Of a DNA stretch of 64,000 nt, positions 24,102 to 36,862 are shown in pieces. Source of the DNA: Climacteris rufus (taxonomy: Eukaryota; Chordata; Aves; Passeriformes; Climacteridae); assembly GCA_013398175.1 (NCBI GenBank), contig VZRZ01002552.1, positions 125-64,124 of the forward strand. The letters are read 5' to 3'. The notes beneath the pieces were generated by a model. The model saw nothing but the letters and a program-made list of their open reading frames with translations, ran no database searches and was not told the DNA's origin. A program made the translations under genes and the position numbers. How positions within the stretch are numbered: position 1 is the first letter of the stretch; each line of letters begins with the position of its first letter.

Positions 24102-27100
24102 AATTGTCTTATAGGTTAAGGGCAGAGGCTGGGTATAATTTATCCCAGTAACCTGCCCAGAGTTCTCGCAGGAATACTGTGAACTGCACAAAAAATGCTT
24201 GAGTCAGACCCTTCTCTGCTCAAGACTCAATAAGGGTGTGAGTTGGTCTAAACACATATATCTTCTTCTGTGCCGGGGGCATAAGGGGTGGAGAAAAGAA
24301 GAATCAATGCTGTCTGTGACTGAATTTCTAGTTGTGTTTCACAAGGCTGCTACTTGGCTCATCCCTTACATCCAGACATTGCAGAATAGCCCTGCTGCAT
24401 TCCTTCTGCATTGGACTGTCTGACTTTTTTCTGCAAGAATATAGGCTTGGCCTATTACTTCATCTTCTGCTTCTTCTTTGGTTCTTTTTCAGCCTTTTTC
24501 CTTCTTCCTCCTTTTTGCCTCTCAGGGCTATCACAAAGTGTGTATCTTGATGTCCTGTTGTGGCTGCTTCATTGCCTTCCTTTCCAGGGCTATGGGTGGG
24601 CAGGGCCAATTAATTTCTTCCCAAAGCCCAAGAGCTGTAGTCACCTAGTTTTGGCCTCAAAGAAGTAATGATATTTACAGATTTGCTGATTTGAAACAGG
24701 TCTTTAAAATCAGAAGGAAGAGGATTACCTGCTAAAAATCATCTTCATTTGAACAAATGTTATTTATATATGTAAGACATCTTGACAGAATTGATAGCAA
24801 TGACTCACAGGTTATTAAATAATCATTGAGGTCTTTGTGCTGCATTAGTCTCAAATCAGAAGATACTTGTAACATTACAATTGGTGTTCAACTTACACAT
24901 CTTTGCTTAATATGGTTTAAACTGATAAAGTTTAAAATGTAGTTTAAGCGTAACAACAGTTAAAGGTCGTTTTTTTTTTAACATGTTCTTGCTCTTTTTT
25001 TATGTTTTCTGAGAACTCTTCCTTTTGCTGTCACAAAACAATGTTCAAGGTCTGGAGAGAGTAGAGTGCAGAGTTGTAGCTTTGAAACACCCAAATAATT
25101 TGCTTAGATAAAAGCTCCCAATCTTTGCAGCATATCTCCTATTGTAGGAAGAATCAATCAATCAGCTGTATTGACATCTCTCCATTAACGGGTTTATCCT
25201 CAGTTCTTGCCCAGGTGAAGGGTCCGTAAGGACACGGGTCCTATCCTCAGCTGCATCACTGGGAACAAGATTGAGGCCAAAGTAATGTTTGAAAGGTTTT
25301 ATTTTATTTGTAGAACAAATGTTTTCATCCAACTGTAGCACAGTCAAACAGTGTGAAGGAATCATAACAATCCCTCTGTCTCTTTATCTGTGTTTTTATA
25401 AGGTCACCCATCACCATGGTATCTGAGTGTCTTTCTTCTTTCCTTTAAGGGTCCTGGTCAAGAGTAGAAAATAAGGAAAAGAAAGGAAGAAAACCACAAA
25501 GAAAGAGGCATACGAAAAGAAAAAATACAGAGCTGGAGGTGAACCTAAACACCCAGAGGTAATTTGCCTTGAGGAGAAGAACCCTTGAGACCTATGTGTA
25601 GACTTTGGAAAAAAGAACCTGTGAACAATTGTAAAGGCTATGAACGTGCCATCCCTCTGACAGGTATGTAAACCTTAAGATTAAAATAACAGTTTCAAAA
25701 ATCCTTCTGTCAGAGTGAGTTTGCTTTAGCTAGTGAGGGTTTCAGGGGAAGTATCATAAAGACAATATATATCAAGTGGAGATAGCAAAGGAAATTTCTG
25801 TTTGAAATTTCTAAACAGGTTGGTTCTTGAAGCATATTCTCTAAAACTTGACAAAGTTATCATGACATTAAAATAACATTATATAACTTCAAGTATTTAA
25901 GGATTATAAATAGTGGATTTTAAAAGTGTTTTTGCTATGTATGTTCAATCACCTTTAAGCTGAATTTTGTACATAAGAAGAAAAATGAAGAATCAGGAAG
26001 GGCACAAAATTTAAGTTTCTTTTTCTGTCTTTGTGTCAGTTATTGTTTTGATTTTAAAAAATTCACCAACAGTTCCGGCAATTATAATCCTCTTTTACTT
26101 CACAAAGTGTTGGGAAGGGTTCCTTAGCAGGCTCTTAAGTTTTTGTCTTAGTTTAACAATGTATTTCCACTCTATCACATTTTAGTAATGGGAGATGGTT
26201 TATTGTACTTACATTCATGTTGACACTGAGGAGAAGATGGTGGGTATTTCAATCACATGAGAATGTGTGTGTGTCTCTGAACATCCCCTAGTTGTATGCT
26301 AATCACATCCCCTCAACAAACACAAGCCACTAACCAAATAGCTTTTTGCATACTGTAAAGAAATAAGAGAATTCTTGACCGCAGAAAGCAGACATGATGT
26401 ACATAAAAGGAGTGAAATTATTCAGCAAATGCTCATTGATACTTTAAGCAGCAGCTTCATCCTCCCAAAGATCTTAATTGAGGTTTGTAGGTGACCACAT
26501 GTAATGATGTGGTTTCTTGTCACTAGTAATAATTATGTGAGGCAGCAATATGTGGTGCATATAAGTGAGTGTCATTTAACTGACCTGGTTACCCCAAAAG
26601 CTAATTGCCAGTTTGTATACATCACCACTCCTTCCAGGCACACTGTAGACTTCAAGAAATATTTAGCAAAAATTTCAGCTGCTGTCAGGCCATGTTCAGG
26701 TCAGGTATAAGGCCCACAAGTCAAAGGCTGGCTTACACTGTGAAGCAGAGTAGACTGAAAGATCAAATTCTCAAGATCATCTCATGAACTGTGGCATTTA
26801 CATTGACAGATCCCATACCTCTATACATAGCCACTGATTCAACAAACTACTTGGGCCTATGAACAGCTTAGAAAGATGTGAGTCATTGCACTACCTTCAG
26901 CATGGTGACTCACATACCCTGAGCAGCATCCCATGAGCTGCCCCTCTGGGCTGGCCCCTTCACTCCAACAGGCTGCTGTGATGGCTTGTCTGAGATTTCA
27001 GGTGTTATTGAAGGCAAATGGGTTGTGATGATGGATTCTGTTTTTGCTGCCCAGTTGGAAAGTGTGACCCCAGATAATGACCCCAAAGGTTGGGATCTCT

Positions 27101-27319
27101 GTATGGTCCTTTCCTATTTATTCCACCAAGAATGCCATATTCTATGAAGAACTTTTTCAGAAATACCACCCCCTGGTTCTCAAATAGGAGCAGTAAAATT
27201 ACTTTAGTTGTTTTGCCTTTACTTCAGTTTGTATGTACCCCTTCTATGCAATTAACTTAATCACAAATCCGAAGAAACGTTCACAATTGTTCCTCACACA
27301 TGTTATTTGTGTGTATATA
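24102..27319. other. Non-coding, no gene recognised
   Basis: Unique sequence. The segment at 25190-25260 has several CpGs (GGTCCGTAAGGACACGGGTCC, a loose inverted repeat around GGACAC) followed by reverse-oriented TTTATT words. It may be an old repeat or a weakly supported minus-strand transcript end, but I could not identify it. Purine-rich sequence lies at 25460-25520. Confidence 0.45.
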
Positions 27320-27480
27320 TCAGAGAATCATAAAAATCAGGGACAGAAAAGTTCCTTTGGATTAGATCGTCTCATCACTATCCTTGCTGGCACAGATCTT
27401 TCTCCCTGTACAGTATATTCTCCAGTGCTTTGTCCACTCTAGCTTTAAGTAGATTAAATATGGTACTTTCTCACTGTCCT
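27320..27480 (-). mobile_element. CR1 LINE fragment, 3' end, minus strand (old copy)
   Basis: The piece begins with AGAATCATAAAAATCAGGGA, the inverted form of the short terminal repeat that closes CR1 elements. It continues with words I recognise from the CR1 3' region in reverse orientation, notably TATTCTCCAGTGCTTTGTCC at about 27413-27432 followed by CTCTAGCTTTAAGTAG. Divergence is high, so this is an ancient subfamily copy. It is 5'-truncated and has no coding capacity. The end near 27480 is approximate because similarity fades. Confidence 0.78.
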
Positions 27481-29309
27481 GTCAGAAGCTGTTGGAGAGG
27501 CTTGGAGATAATTGACACTGGCACCCTTTGAAGGTGTGTTGCAGACCTTACCACACTTGTCATTTGTATCCAAACATGGTGCTTTCCTCCAGCTGTCATG
27601 AGTATTGTGTGGCCATAATTCTTTCAGTGTTCTGTGTTGAACACTTAGAACTAAGATGGAACAAATGAAATGAAAATGTGGTTTTGGTTTCTTTTTGGCA
27701 GACAGTGTATGTAGGGTTAATTCTTTTGAGCAACCCAGAGGTGAAGTAGTAAAGTGAGGGCCTCTAGAATACCTTGTTGATGAAAACTAGAGGTATTGAG
27801 ATATGATGTGCTTGTCTGCACATGGAGCTTTTACCTAGATAAAGAGCTATGTTTTACAGGGTTCAATTAATAACTACATTTGAAATACAGTCTGCTCTCA
27901 TGACACAGAAAGCAGATTTAGCCAAACGGTGAGTGTTTTTGAGGAACACTACTGATGATACGCACATTTAAGCAAAGTAGTAATGATGTTTGCAGTTTCC
28001 TTTTCCTCTGAAGGAATGTATCGAGTGTTTTACTCAGTCCCTGCTCAAACTGTGCTGTTGCTTTGGGGTTGGGACATGTCTGCCACTTCGTGGCGTGGCA
28101 AAATACAGCTTAGCTTTGATGGAAAGTCAGTAGTAAGTTGCTGGACCTCTTGTATCCAGACTCCTATTCTTGAACTCTTCTGTTTCTCCCAAAAGATGTT
28201 GACACACTGTCCAGAATAGAAAACAGAAAAGTTGATCTCTTGGTTTAAATGTTTGCTTTCTCTTCTCGTTGTCACCAGAACACCAACTTCTAATTGTACC
28301 AGGCATTAATCTATAAAGCCAGGAATCTCTAAATACAGTTCTCCATCCAGATCACTGTCATTGCTCATTTCTGTAGTCTTACAGGGAGGGGAATACTGTC
28401 TCTTGTTGCAGCATTTTTGATTACTACATTTACTCAATTCGTATGGAAGGTTCTTAATGTAGGGATTATTCATAGCACCCTCACTGTTTGCTGTTACTGC
28501 CTCTGAGTTTGTGAATCCTAAACTGAGATCACATCAGGTAGCCCAACATTTCTTGGACATGTAGTACCACATTCAAAGGTCATTTTAAGCAATTAATATT
28601 TTATTTATAAATATTATAAATATTTATTATAAACTGGACTTTAAGCAGCATCTAATGACAAAGAAATCCATTACATTTGTATTAAAACAGGTTCCAAAGC
28701 TTAATTACAAGAGAGAAAATTCAGATGAACTGTTAAAAACATATATTGCTGTGCCTGCTTTAACCAGTTCATGCCAGGCTGCTATATTCAACTGAGAAGG
28801 CAAATTTTTTTGCATTCCACACTAATTCCAACAAACCAAACTGGTGATTTAGGGAACAGCTAAATACTCCATGCTCTTGTCTTTCTTGGGCAATATTCTT
28901 GTTTGAGACCCTGGGTCAAATGCTGATGTTGAAATCCCCCATGTGACTCATGGCAGAGCAGGAGTTTTTCTGTATATGAAAGATGGGGGGTTGTGCCTTC
29001 TGGAAAACCCAATCTTGAAAGTGAGATTCACCCTCCTGACTCAAACTGTGGGCTTTATATCCAGCTTTGAAGGGTCCCCCATTTTCCTGACCCTGTAAAT
29101 CAGAGGCCTGACTCCAGTGGGATAATCTTCTGTTTGGTGGGGATCCTTCCGTGTAATACTTTGCTTTGTTTTGTTTCCTTTTGCTGTAAAGTCTTTCTAG
29201 GAAAGCCTTCTTGGGCTATTTCCCCAAAAGATTACAACTTTTAGGAGAATAGTATTTGACTATTTACCCCTTCATAATACAGGGCTGAAAACAGGGCACT
29301 TTTTAAAAG
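27481..29309. other. Non-coding, no gene recognised
   Basis: Unique sequence. An extremely AT-rich patch with TTATAAATATTATAAATATT-type words lies at 28591-28634 and could be easily unwound or matrix-attaching DNA, but nothing more specific is visible. Open frames near 27983-28275 lie opposite each other and are unrecognised. Confidence 0.5.
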
Positions 29310-29600
29310 AAATAATATTATAAAATTAGCAAAATCATCATCATCATGACTCTGGTAGCTGTTTCATTTCTTTACCTCAAACCAGAATGACCAAACATCT
29401 CTGATTAATTATCCTACAGAAGCATTTAAATTCAGCAATTGTAATATTTCTTAACAACTCCCGTTGATGGTATTATTTTTCATTGGGAAGAAAAATGGTT
29501 ATTGCCCACATTGACCTCCAGTAAATCTTGTCACCCAGCCCATACCCTAGTCTTAAAATATAATTAAAGCACTCTGTTTTGATAATAGTGACTCACAAAA
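29310..29600. promoter_or_regulatory. Candidate conserved non-coding element
   Basis: A complex repeat-free block that includes a (CAT)4 run at about 29336-29347 and TAAT/ATTA cores (CTGATTAATTATCC near 29402, TATAATTAAAGC near 29560). No open frame of note. Inferred from motif density only. Confidence 0.25.
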
Positions 29601-31199
29601 GTGTAGGAACTAGCATTTACATTTTCTCTTTTTATTGCTTTTAAGTTTCATACAAAAGGAAAGGTAATGCAACTGAATTACCTTAAATGGCCATGACTGA
29701 TTTATTTCTGTCTAGAAATGTTGTAGTTTACACACATCAAATACAATTTTTCTAGGATTACCTCAGTGTTTGATTGGCCTTTTATTTTTACTTTTTTAAG
29801 ATGATTTTAAATTCAATTCACAGTGTGAGCACCTTCAGAGGACGGAAGCAGGTTTTTTTTTATCCCACATGAAAAAAGGTGACTAAACAAATAAATAAAA
29901 ATGAGGTTTACAGCCATATATTTCTGCATACTGGTGTTCATGATATTCCGTGTTGTTGTAGCAACATGTTCCTCATCTATATTTAGTTTAATAGCTGCTT
30001 TTGGAATATTTCAAGCTACTACAGTATATTATCAAGTGGTTTGAATGACATCATAACCTATGAGTGTCATCTCTTGTGGGTTATAAAATCCTCCCAAACC
30101 TTCCGTTTGTATTAATGTCTTGTAATATAATTTTAAACCAGGTATTATAGTTTACAGTGGAGGGATAAAATTCTGGCCTGCCTCATACAATGCACTGGGG
30201 AAAGAAGAGGGCAAAGTACATTTTCCACTCCACTTGGGCGTGGACTGCTCAAGATAGGCAATGTTTATTGGGCTGAGGAATTTCCAGTGTGCCAGGAGAA
30301 TTTTTTCAGTTTCTAGGGAGTATTTTAGGTAGTCCCTGCCCACACTAAAAAACTAGATCTTTTGTTGAAATTTGATTTGAGGACAGAAGCAACACATGGG
30401 ACTCACCCTGTGTTTTACCCTATTGACAGAGGATGCACCCAAACGCATCCAAATACTTGCTGTAGGTCTGTACCTCTGTCCACTGAGGACTGAGGAACTA
30501 CCCTAAAATGAGTTTAACTCAACTCAACTAATGTTGGTACTCCCAAGTCCAGTTGTTTTTGCAGGAAATATGGAGTAGTACCTTCAGCAATTCAATGGGA
30601 ATCCCTTGGTGCAATTCTGTCTCCTGTTTCTTAGACAGGAATATATTTCTATCTCCTATAATCCTATTTTATATTGGAGGCCTCTTTACAAGGTCATATG
30701 AGTTGCTTTTTGGGGAATCTGTGGCAGGTATCTGTCTTCACTGAAGTGAAAGGGGAAGTGGAAATCTCTGTGAGTGTTGTGAATAGTAAATTTAAGCCTA
30801 TGCCTATATGGAAACTGCAAGTGCATATGGGTCATTGGCCACTATTACAGCCCTATAGCATTCACTAGATTGCAGGATTCCTAGAGTAATTAGACATGCC
30901 ATACGTTGTCTCTGTTCCCACAAAAGGGTCTCCCTGTGTTTTGGAAGGGAGTAGACTGTTATAAAAGGGCTGCTGTGGATGTTGCTGACCTCTTTGCACA
31001 GCTCTGCAGTTCTGCTTCTTTCCCCAAATTCCATCAACCACTGGCAGAGTGTTTCTGGAGCCTGAGGTGGGACATGAGATATGTTGGTGAATACATTTCA
31101 GTCTAATGAAACTGCAGCCATTTCCATGGCAAACAAATAAATGGATATGCAAGGCATATAATGCCAAGTTGCCTTATTCAATAGCATAAGAGCAAATTG
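29601..31199. other. Non-coding, no gene recognised
   Basis: Unique AT-rich sequence. The overlapping opposite-strand open frames at 30553-31167 have no recognised domain and look like chance. No repeat was recognised. Confidence 0.5.
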
Positions 31200-31860
31200 T
31201 GAAAATTCCTGGTAGAATAAATTCGATGTTTACTGCACGTACAGAGGCTCAAAAACTGTTTCTTCTGTTTGTAGTGAAAGATTCAGCTTCAAATATATAA
31301 CTTTCATGCTATATTATTTGTCTTGGTGTAAATTTAGAAGCTTGTTTGGTCTTTTAAAAAATTGTTCTCAAACAGATATAATTTTTTTATCCCCGAAATG
31401 TTCACCATAAATAGTTCAGCTGCTGTAATGTTCTGCCACTAGAAATGATCAATAAAACATTATTAAAATGTACAGTCCATGCATATCTAATTTCACTTAC
31501 CCACATGTTACCTAATTACAGATTTTAATCGCTTTTCCTCCACCCCTGAAAACCTGCTTGGCAATGTGAATATATTGTAAATGTCTGAAGAAATCCACCT
31601 TTGCTTTCAAAGAAAAGAAAAGAAATAATGTGTAATGCACCCAAAAGGTTAAATTTATCATGCTGGGAAGAGAACTGCATATCACAGAAGCTCTGGATAT
31701 TTTTGGCATTCAACTTCTCCCACCCCCCTTCCCGTCTTTAATCACACCCAGAATGCAGTGCTTGTAAACTGTACTGATGTGTCAACTGTCCTCTATTTAT
31801 TACATCTTACGCTTTAAATATCACCTCTGACAAACAAAAGAAAAGCAAATGTTCCTAAAT
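31200..31860. promoter_or_regulatory. Candidate conserved non-coding element, left half of a larger block
   Basis: Repeat-free, AT-rich but complex sequence. It holds CpGs in otherwise poor surroundings (ATTCGATG, GCACGTAC, CCCCGAAATG) and several homeodomain-type cores (CCTAATTACAG near 31512, TAATCGC near 31527). The texture resembles developmental enhancers of vertebrate gene deserts. No coding frame. Not tested by alignment. Confidence 0.35.
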
Positions 31861-32620
31861 TTCCTGAAGGGCTGAAACATCAAGCCCGGATTATTATTGT
31901 TTATGTCTCAGCTTTAGCAGCTCCAATGTCTCCATGGTCTGCTGTGCGCCGTGGTTGGCAATGATGGATGACCACTACAGCAGCTTATTGGAAATGGCTT
32001 GATTTATAACCTGTTCTCCCGCCTCAGTCTAATGGCTTCATTTCTTTCCTCCAGTGCGTGATGCCACAGCCAAGGTCATTGCGCCAATGGCCTTTTGTTG
32101 TTAGTTTGCTGATGACCACTGTGCCCGAGAGTCGGCATGCAGGGAGGGTGAGCAAGGGGGGGACACAGCCAATCTTTACTTTTTTTTTTTTTTCCCCTCT
32201 CAGCCCCGATAACTGCAGCAGAACAGTAGATTAAATGCTGTCTTCTATTTGCTTCCTGTGCTTGCCAGACAAGGGGCTGCTTTATGATCCTCACTGGGAA
32301 AGTCTATTACTCACATCTACTTTAAATGACCAACATCAAATATATACAGCTCCCATTAAAGCTGAGATCAATAAAAATGCCATTAAGATAGTAAAAGTTG
32401 CTGATATTAGTGAAGCCCCCAAACAAAATATTTGATTTTCTTTCAGGTTGTTAGTGAGATGGAATACGAACATATAAGAGAAAGGAGAGAGGGCCATGCC
32501 CGTGGTCAATAATTTATCTCTGAGATTCATTCAGCCTCTCACCCAATATTTCCCTCCTGTCTATTGATTCCTCATCATTATTTGTCATAAGCTGTCCTAA
32601 CTCAAGGAGAAAATATGCCC
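31861..32620. promoter_or_regulatory. Candidate conserved non-coding element, right half, with nuclear-receptor, CCAAT and SOX-like words
   Basis: This is the richest unexplained block in the window. It contains CCAAGGTCA (about 32072-32080, an ERR/SF1-type half-site), GCGCCAATGG (about 32082-32091) and CCTTTTGTTG (SOX-like, about 32092-32101). Several CpGs occur (TGCGCCGTGG, CCCGCCTC, CCCGAGAGTCGGC), and further downstream there is AT-rich complex sequence. A T13-type tract at 32180-32193 interrupts it. Open frames in it are short and unrecognised. Conservation is inferred. Confidence 0.38.
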
Positions 32621-32759
32621 TCCATGTCCAAGGGGAGTCATACCTGAAGAAATAGAAAGGAATTTCATTAAAAGCAAGAAAGGACTGCCTGAGCTTTGAG
32701 AAACTCCAGTAGAAACTTACACAGACTTGTGTTATGTGTAGGGTTTTGTGTGGGGGTTT

Positions 32760-32801
32760 CTTTGTGTTTTTTGGTTTTTTTTGTTTTTTTTTTTTTTTTT
32801 A
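32760..32801. repeat. T/G-rich low-complexity tract
   Basis: A run of TTTT(T)G words ending in a T-homopolymer, of the T/G-rich type common in birds. Confidence 0.8.
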
Positions 32802-32926
32802 AAGCAGTAATTGAAGCCCATTAGACAGTGCCATGACAGAAAATGCCTAAACTTTGAAGCAAGTTGCTTTGATTACATTTTGTTGCCAAGGAGCTGTGTT
32901 TGGCCCTGAATGAAAATGGGCCTATT

Positions 32927-32933
32927 AAAAAAA

Positions 32934-32965
<32 letters not shown>

Positions 32966-32996
32966 AAAAAANGAAAAGAAAGAAAAAGAAAGAAAA
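32927..32996. repeat. Long A-rich tract with an ambiguous base at 32972
   Basis: A nearly pure A run gives way to AAAAG-type words. The only N in the window lies inside it, at 32972, so length and phase here are unreliable. The poly-phenylalanine ORF on the minus strand (32821-33129) comes from this tract. Confidence 0.95.
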
Positions 32997-35900
32997 TACT
33001 AAAAAGCCAACTTTGTAAGTTATTTCCAGTGATATTCTCCTGAGCCATGCTGAAGCTGGAGGTGGAAGTCTCCTTCAGGAGGTCGCAAGGATTTGGCACT
33101 AGCAGCCTGGCCATCAAAACAAAGTACAAGTGATGGTAATATAACCATTAAGATAAACTGTAGCCCAAATGGTAAAAGCATGAGTTGCGAAATGGAATTA
33201 AATTTTTAAGTATGGTTATTTGCTAAGAGGCTGTTTAAAACAGGCAATATTTTAAGTTAATGAGACCCATATGTTTTATGGTATGTCATTCAACTGCTTT
33301 CTTTGGAAATGGCTTGGAACAATAGCTTTCATGCTTACTTTGTAAAATCCAGAAAGGATAGTGATTGAGAAGTGCACAAGTGGAAAAAAATCTGTAAGGC
33401 ATAATGATGCATGTCTAGGAAGTGTCATCTGTGTGTTGGTATATTGTTACCTCAAAAAATGAGTCTATCTCCTTGTACTGCAGCTATCTTCTGTTCCCAC
33501 CCCCCTCAACACCCCTCCACTTTTTTGCTTTTCTTTTGGATGTGAGAAACTTCTTTGGAGGGGACATTCTCTAATTGAAAGAGGGATAGATTTGCTAATG
33601 GAGCTTTGCATGCTTCTCAAGAGATACCTCTGTGCTTGCCAAAACAGATCAAGCTTGCCCTTGATATTTTTGGGGGGTGTTTTCTGCCAGGATGGCTGCA
33701 ACCCTGGCAGAGATAGCGGGAAGGGACTGAACTGCCTCCCTTGCCCCATGCAATCTTTCCTCCCATAAGGGACAGGCGAGTAGTGCAGATGTTTTATAGC
33801 CAGGGCAGAAAGTTGTTGGGCCCTTCTCTCAGCATGTTAAGGACCCATAAAGTGAACCCACACCTGATATCACTGGTTACTTTCTCTCCTCTCTTCTCCT
33901 TCTACATTCTATTTTTTTTTTTTTTTGGTAGCCATTAATGTAATCAAGCCCATTGTAGCTCTGAGGTTCTTGGTTAAATAGTTTTGTTCTCCAGTTTTAA
34001 AGACCAATCTGTTGGAGTTAGGCCTGCCTCCTATATGCTGTGACATTTCTTGCTACAACACCACATTCCTTCACAGAAGTTGCTTGAAAATGAAAACAAA
34101 TATCTTAAATGGTTCTATATTTTTCATGCTTTTTTGTTAATTTGCATTATTAACCAGGATAAATCATTACTGTTTTTGAGTGTCTGTGGTCACATATATA
34201 TGTACTTGTGACTCTCATTAATTCTTATCAGTCTGAAATACTGACAAAAATATATGAGCTGGGAATACCTGAGTCAAAACTGTAATTTAGTTGAAGTCTT
34301 TTTAATGATATGTTCTGGATAGCATCATATAACTGGTGACAGAAATAAGCCAACTCATATTCACCTAGAACAAATTTTCCTTGATTCTTTGTAGATGGTC
34401 AAAAGACTAGAGGAGAAGAATAAGAAGGAAGGATTTAAAAAATAAAGTCTGTAATTTTTCACCTGCATTTTTGTACCCATGGCAAACTTGAAGGAAAAAA
34501 AAAAAAGGAAAAGAATGAAAGAAAAGAATTAAAATCTTGGTGTGACCGATGGATTGCAGATGTTGCTTTCCTTTTTTCCCAGCCTGTACTAGGGAGTAAA
34601 ATCTCTGCCTTCTGTCTTTTTCGCCCTTAACTAGTGAGAGCTACTAAACTGTGGATATGAGATAAGTTTGGGTGAAGCCTTGGTGTGGAATAGCCAGGTT
34701 GTGACAGTGCCCTGGAAGAGTCTGTGTTCATGTCTGTGGGACAGGGCTGCCTGTCCCAGCAGGTATCTCCTGGTGGTTGTGAAGCTTTGTGAGGCTCAAC
34801 ATGCATCTTTGTATGTGGCAGGGAGAGGGACAGGTTTAGCTTGAAAGGGGAGTGCCAAGCCCTGTCCGATTTTTTTCATGAGGAATTTTGAACAATGAAT
34901 GCTATTTCAAGTGTAGAATTAGGAGCACTAATTACAGCTGATATTGTTTTGTAATTTTATTTCCAACATTACACAATGCTTGGATTTCTCCAGCCTTTGC
35001 TAGAGAGCTCTTTTCTGGCTGCATAAGCAGAAAACGGCAGATTCAGAAATCAACTGTTTCCTTAATGAACTCAGAGACACTCACATGGAAACACTGACTC
35101 TTAAGGCTCACTTTTGATTAATGTGGAGGGGGCTGGAGTTCTGACCATACAAAGGTAAATGCAGGTGTTTCTCCGGGGCTATATTTGGCTTCTTCAGGGG
35201 TTACACAGACACAGAAAACATCTCAAGATCACTCTGTATGTAATATGTTATTAAAGCTTTGCTTTATAAATCTGCTGCCTTTTGGAAATGAGAAAGTAAA
35301 ATGTGACATGAGGAGTGAAGGAGATAGGAGTAGGTCCTGTGTTTGCTGTAACATATTCCCTTCACTTCTCCCACTTTCTCTCATTATCTTGTTTGCTATG
35401 TGTCGCTGAATAAGCATGTAACCTCTAAGGCTGTGGAGCAGATCATTAAGAGTTACTGATTAACACAATGTTTCAATAGGAGATCCTGAGTTCTTCTTTT
35501 TACAAACTGAAGGGGTCTGGCTTTATGATTTTTTAATTAGAGTGTAAATATTGCAGCCTCATAAACTGTTTGATTTATAGATGACAGCAAAGTTTGCACT
35601 TCGGGAAAGGACAAGGGAGGCTTCAGATACACAGTGCCCCTGTTTGCCTGTAACAGCCATCCTGGTATTTTGTCCTTTCTGAACTCATCCTACCAGCCTT
35701 ACTGATAACGCCTGTGTGTCTAATCTGGCAGGATGACTGAAATTCCTTTTTATGTTTCTAAGCAAAAGCAGTACTCACATACTGTACTTTTTAACTGATT
35801 AAGTGAGGGGAAAAAATTGGAGTAATATTATTGTCAATGTTAGCCAACAAGGTGAGCTTAAAAGTTGATGTGCATCTTGAGGAGTCCAGAGGAGTGACAC

Positions 35901-36837
35901 TAGATTCATCACTGTAAGAATAGTGAAAAATAGTAAATCAAGATTGACAAAGATTTGAGGTGTTGGTAGATAATAGAAAGGTATTTCTGATATCCCCAGT
36001 GCAAAATGTCATCAGGTTTCTGAGGATGAAGACTCCAAAAAGGAAAAGTCCCACCTTTCTCAGGCAATCAGTAGAGCTTGGCTTCCATATGCAGTGCAAG
36101 TTAGGAAACTCACAAGCAGGAGCAGTGATATTCATTTTAACTGGACTTGAATCAGCATTATTTACCAATGGGGCATCTAAAATGCTCAGCAGAAGTTGTT
36201 CATTAGAAGTTCTGACTCCTCCAGGACAACAGGGTGTTTGGCCAACATCTCTGTACTCGGAGCAGAGAAAGACTTTGCAAACACTGAACTTCTGCTCTTC
36301 TCCCTATGAATCCTCTTTGCTCTATCTCCACAACTGACATCCTCCTCCCCTCTCATGCTGTCAACGTGGTTATGCTTGCATGGAGATGACTCAACCCCAG
36401 GTTGCTCCCAGGAGCAATAATCTACCAACAGAGGCCTAATTCTTTGCACAGGGGTTTTACAAACCCATCTTCACTAGTGTGTCTTGCCTCTTTTCAGCTC
36501 TCTCATCCACTGGAAACTCTTCTTGCCAGCACTGCTGATACAATTTGTCTGTTGTGACTTTGTGGGGGATGTGTTTTGGGAAGGTTCTTTGTCATGTTGT
36601 GAGGAATTGCTCCATCTGCACTTGCTTTGCTGGGCTGTTTTGGCCCCTGTAGCCCTTACATAGCCTGTCTGCACCATTCCACTACCCCTGGGCTGTGGGC
36701 AGGGGCTGACAAAAGTGAGGGCACAGTGGGTTTGCCTCTCTTTGGGCATGTGGGAGCAGCATAACCTCACTTGACTGTTTGTGGTGAGAGAGATGAAGAA
36801 AGCTAAAGCAGACAGATTTCCTTAATATGTACTTGAT
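32997..36837. other. Non-coding, no gene recognised
   Basis: Unique sequence with T runs near 33912 and an A run near 34495-34506. The longest open frame (35960-36337, 125 codons) has an opposite-strand shadow and no recognised domain. GC-richer stretches at 34680-34870 and 36230-36780 carry nothing that I can identify. Confidence 0.5.
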
Positions 36838-36862
36838 TTAGAATAGAATATTTCAGTTGGAA
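36838..36862 (-). mobile_element. Possible short CR1 3'-end remnant
   Basis: TAGAATAGAATATTTCAGTTGGAA-type sequence matches the inverted 3' terminus seen in many avian CR1 copies, but the similarity stops after about 25 bp. It may be the stub of an old insertion or chance. Confidence 0.3.

Noticed and set aside
32821..33129. Minus-strand frame with a poly-phenylalanine run
   Set aside because: Produced by the A-rich tract that contains the N at 32972.
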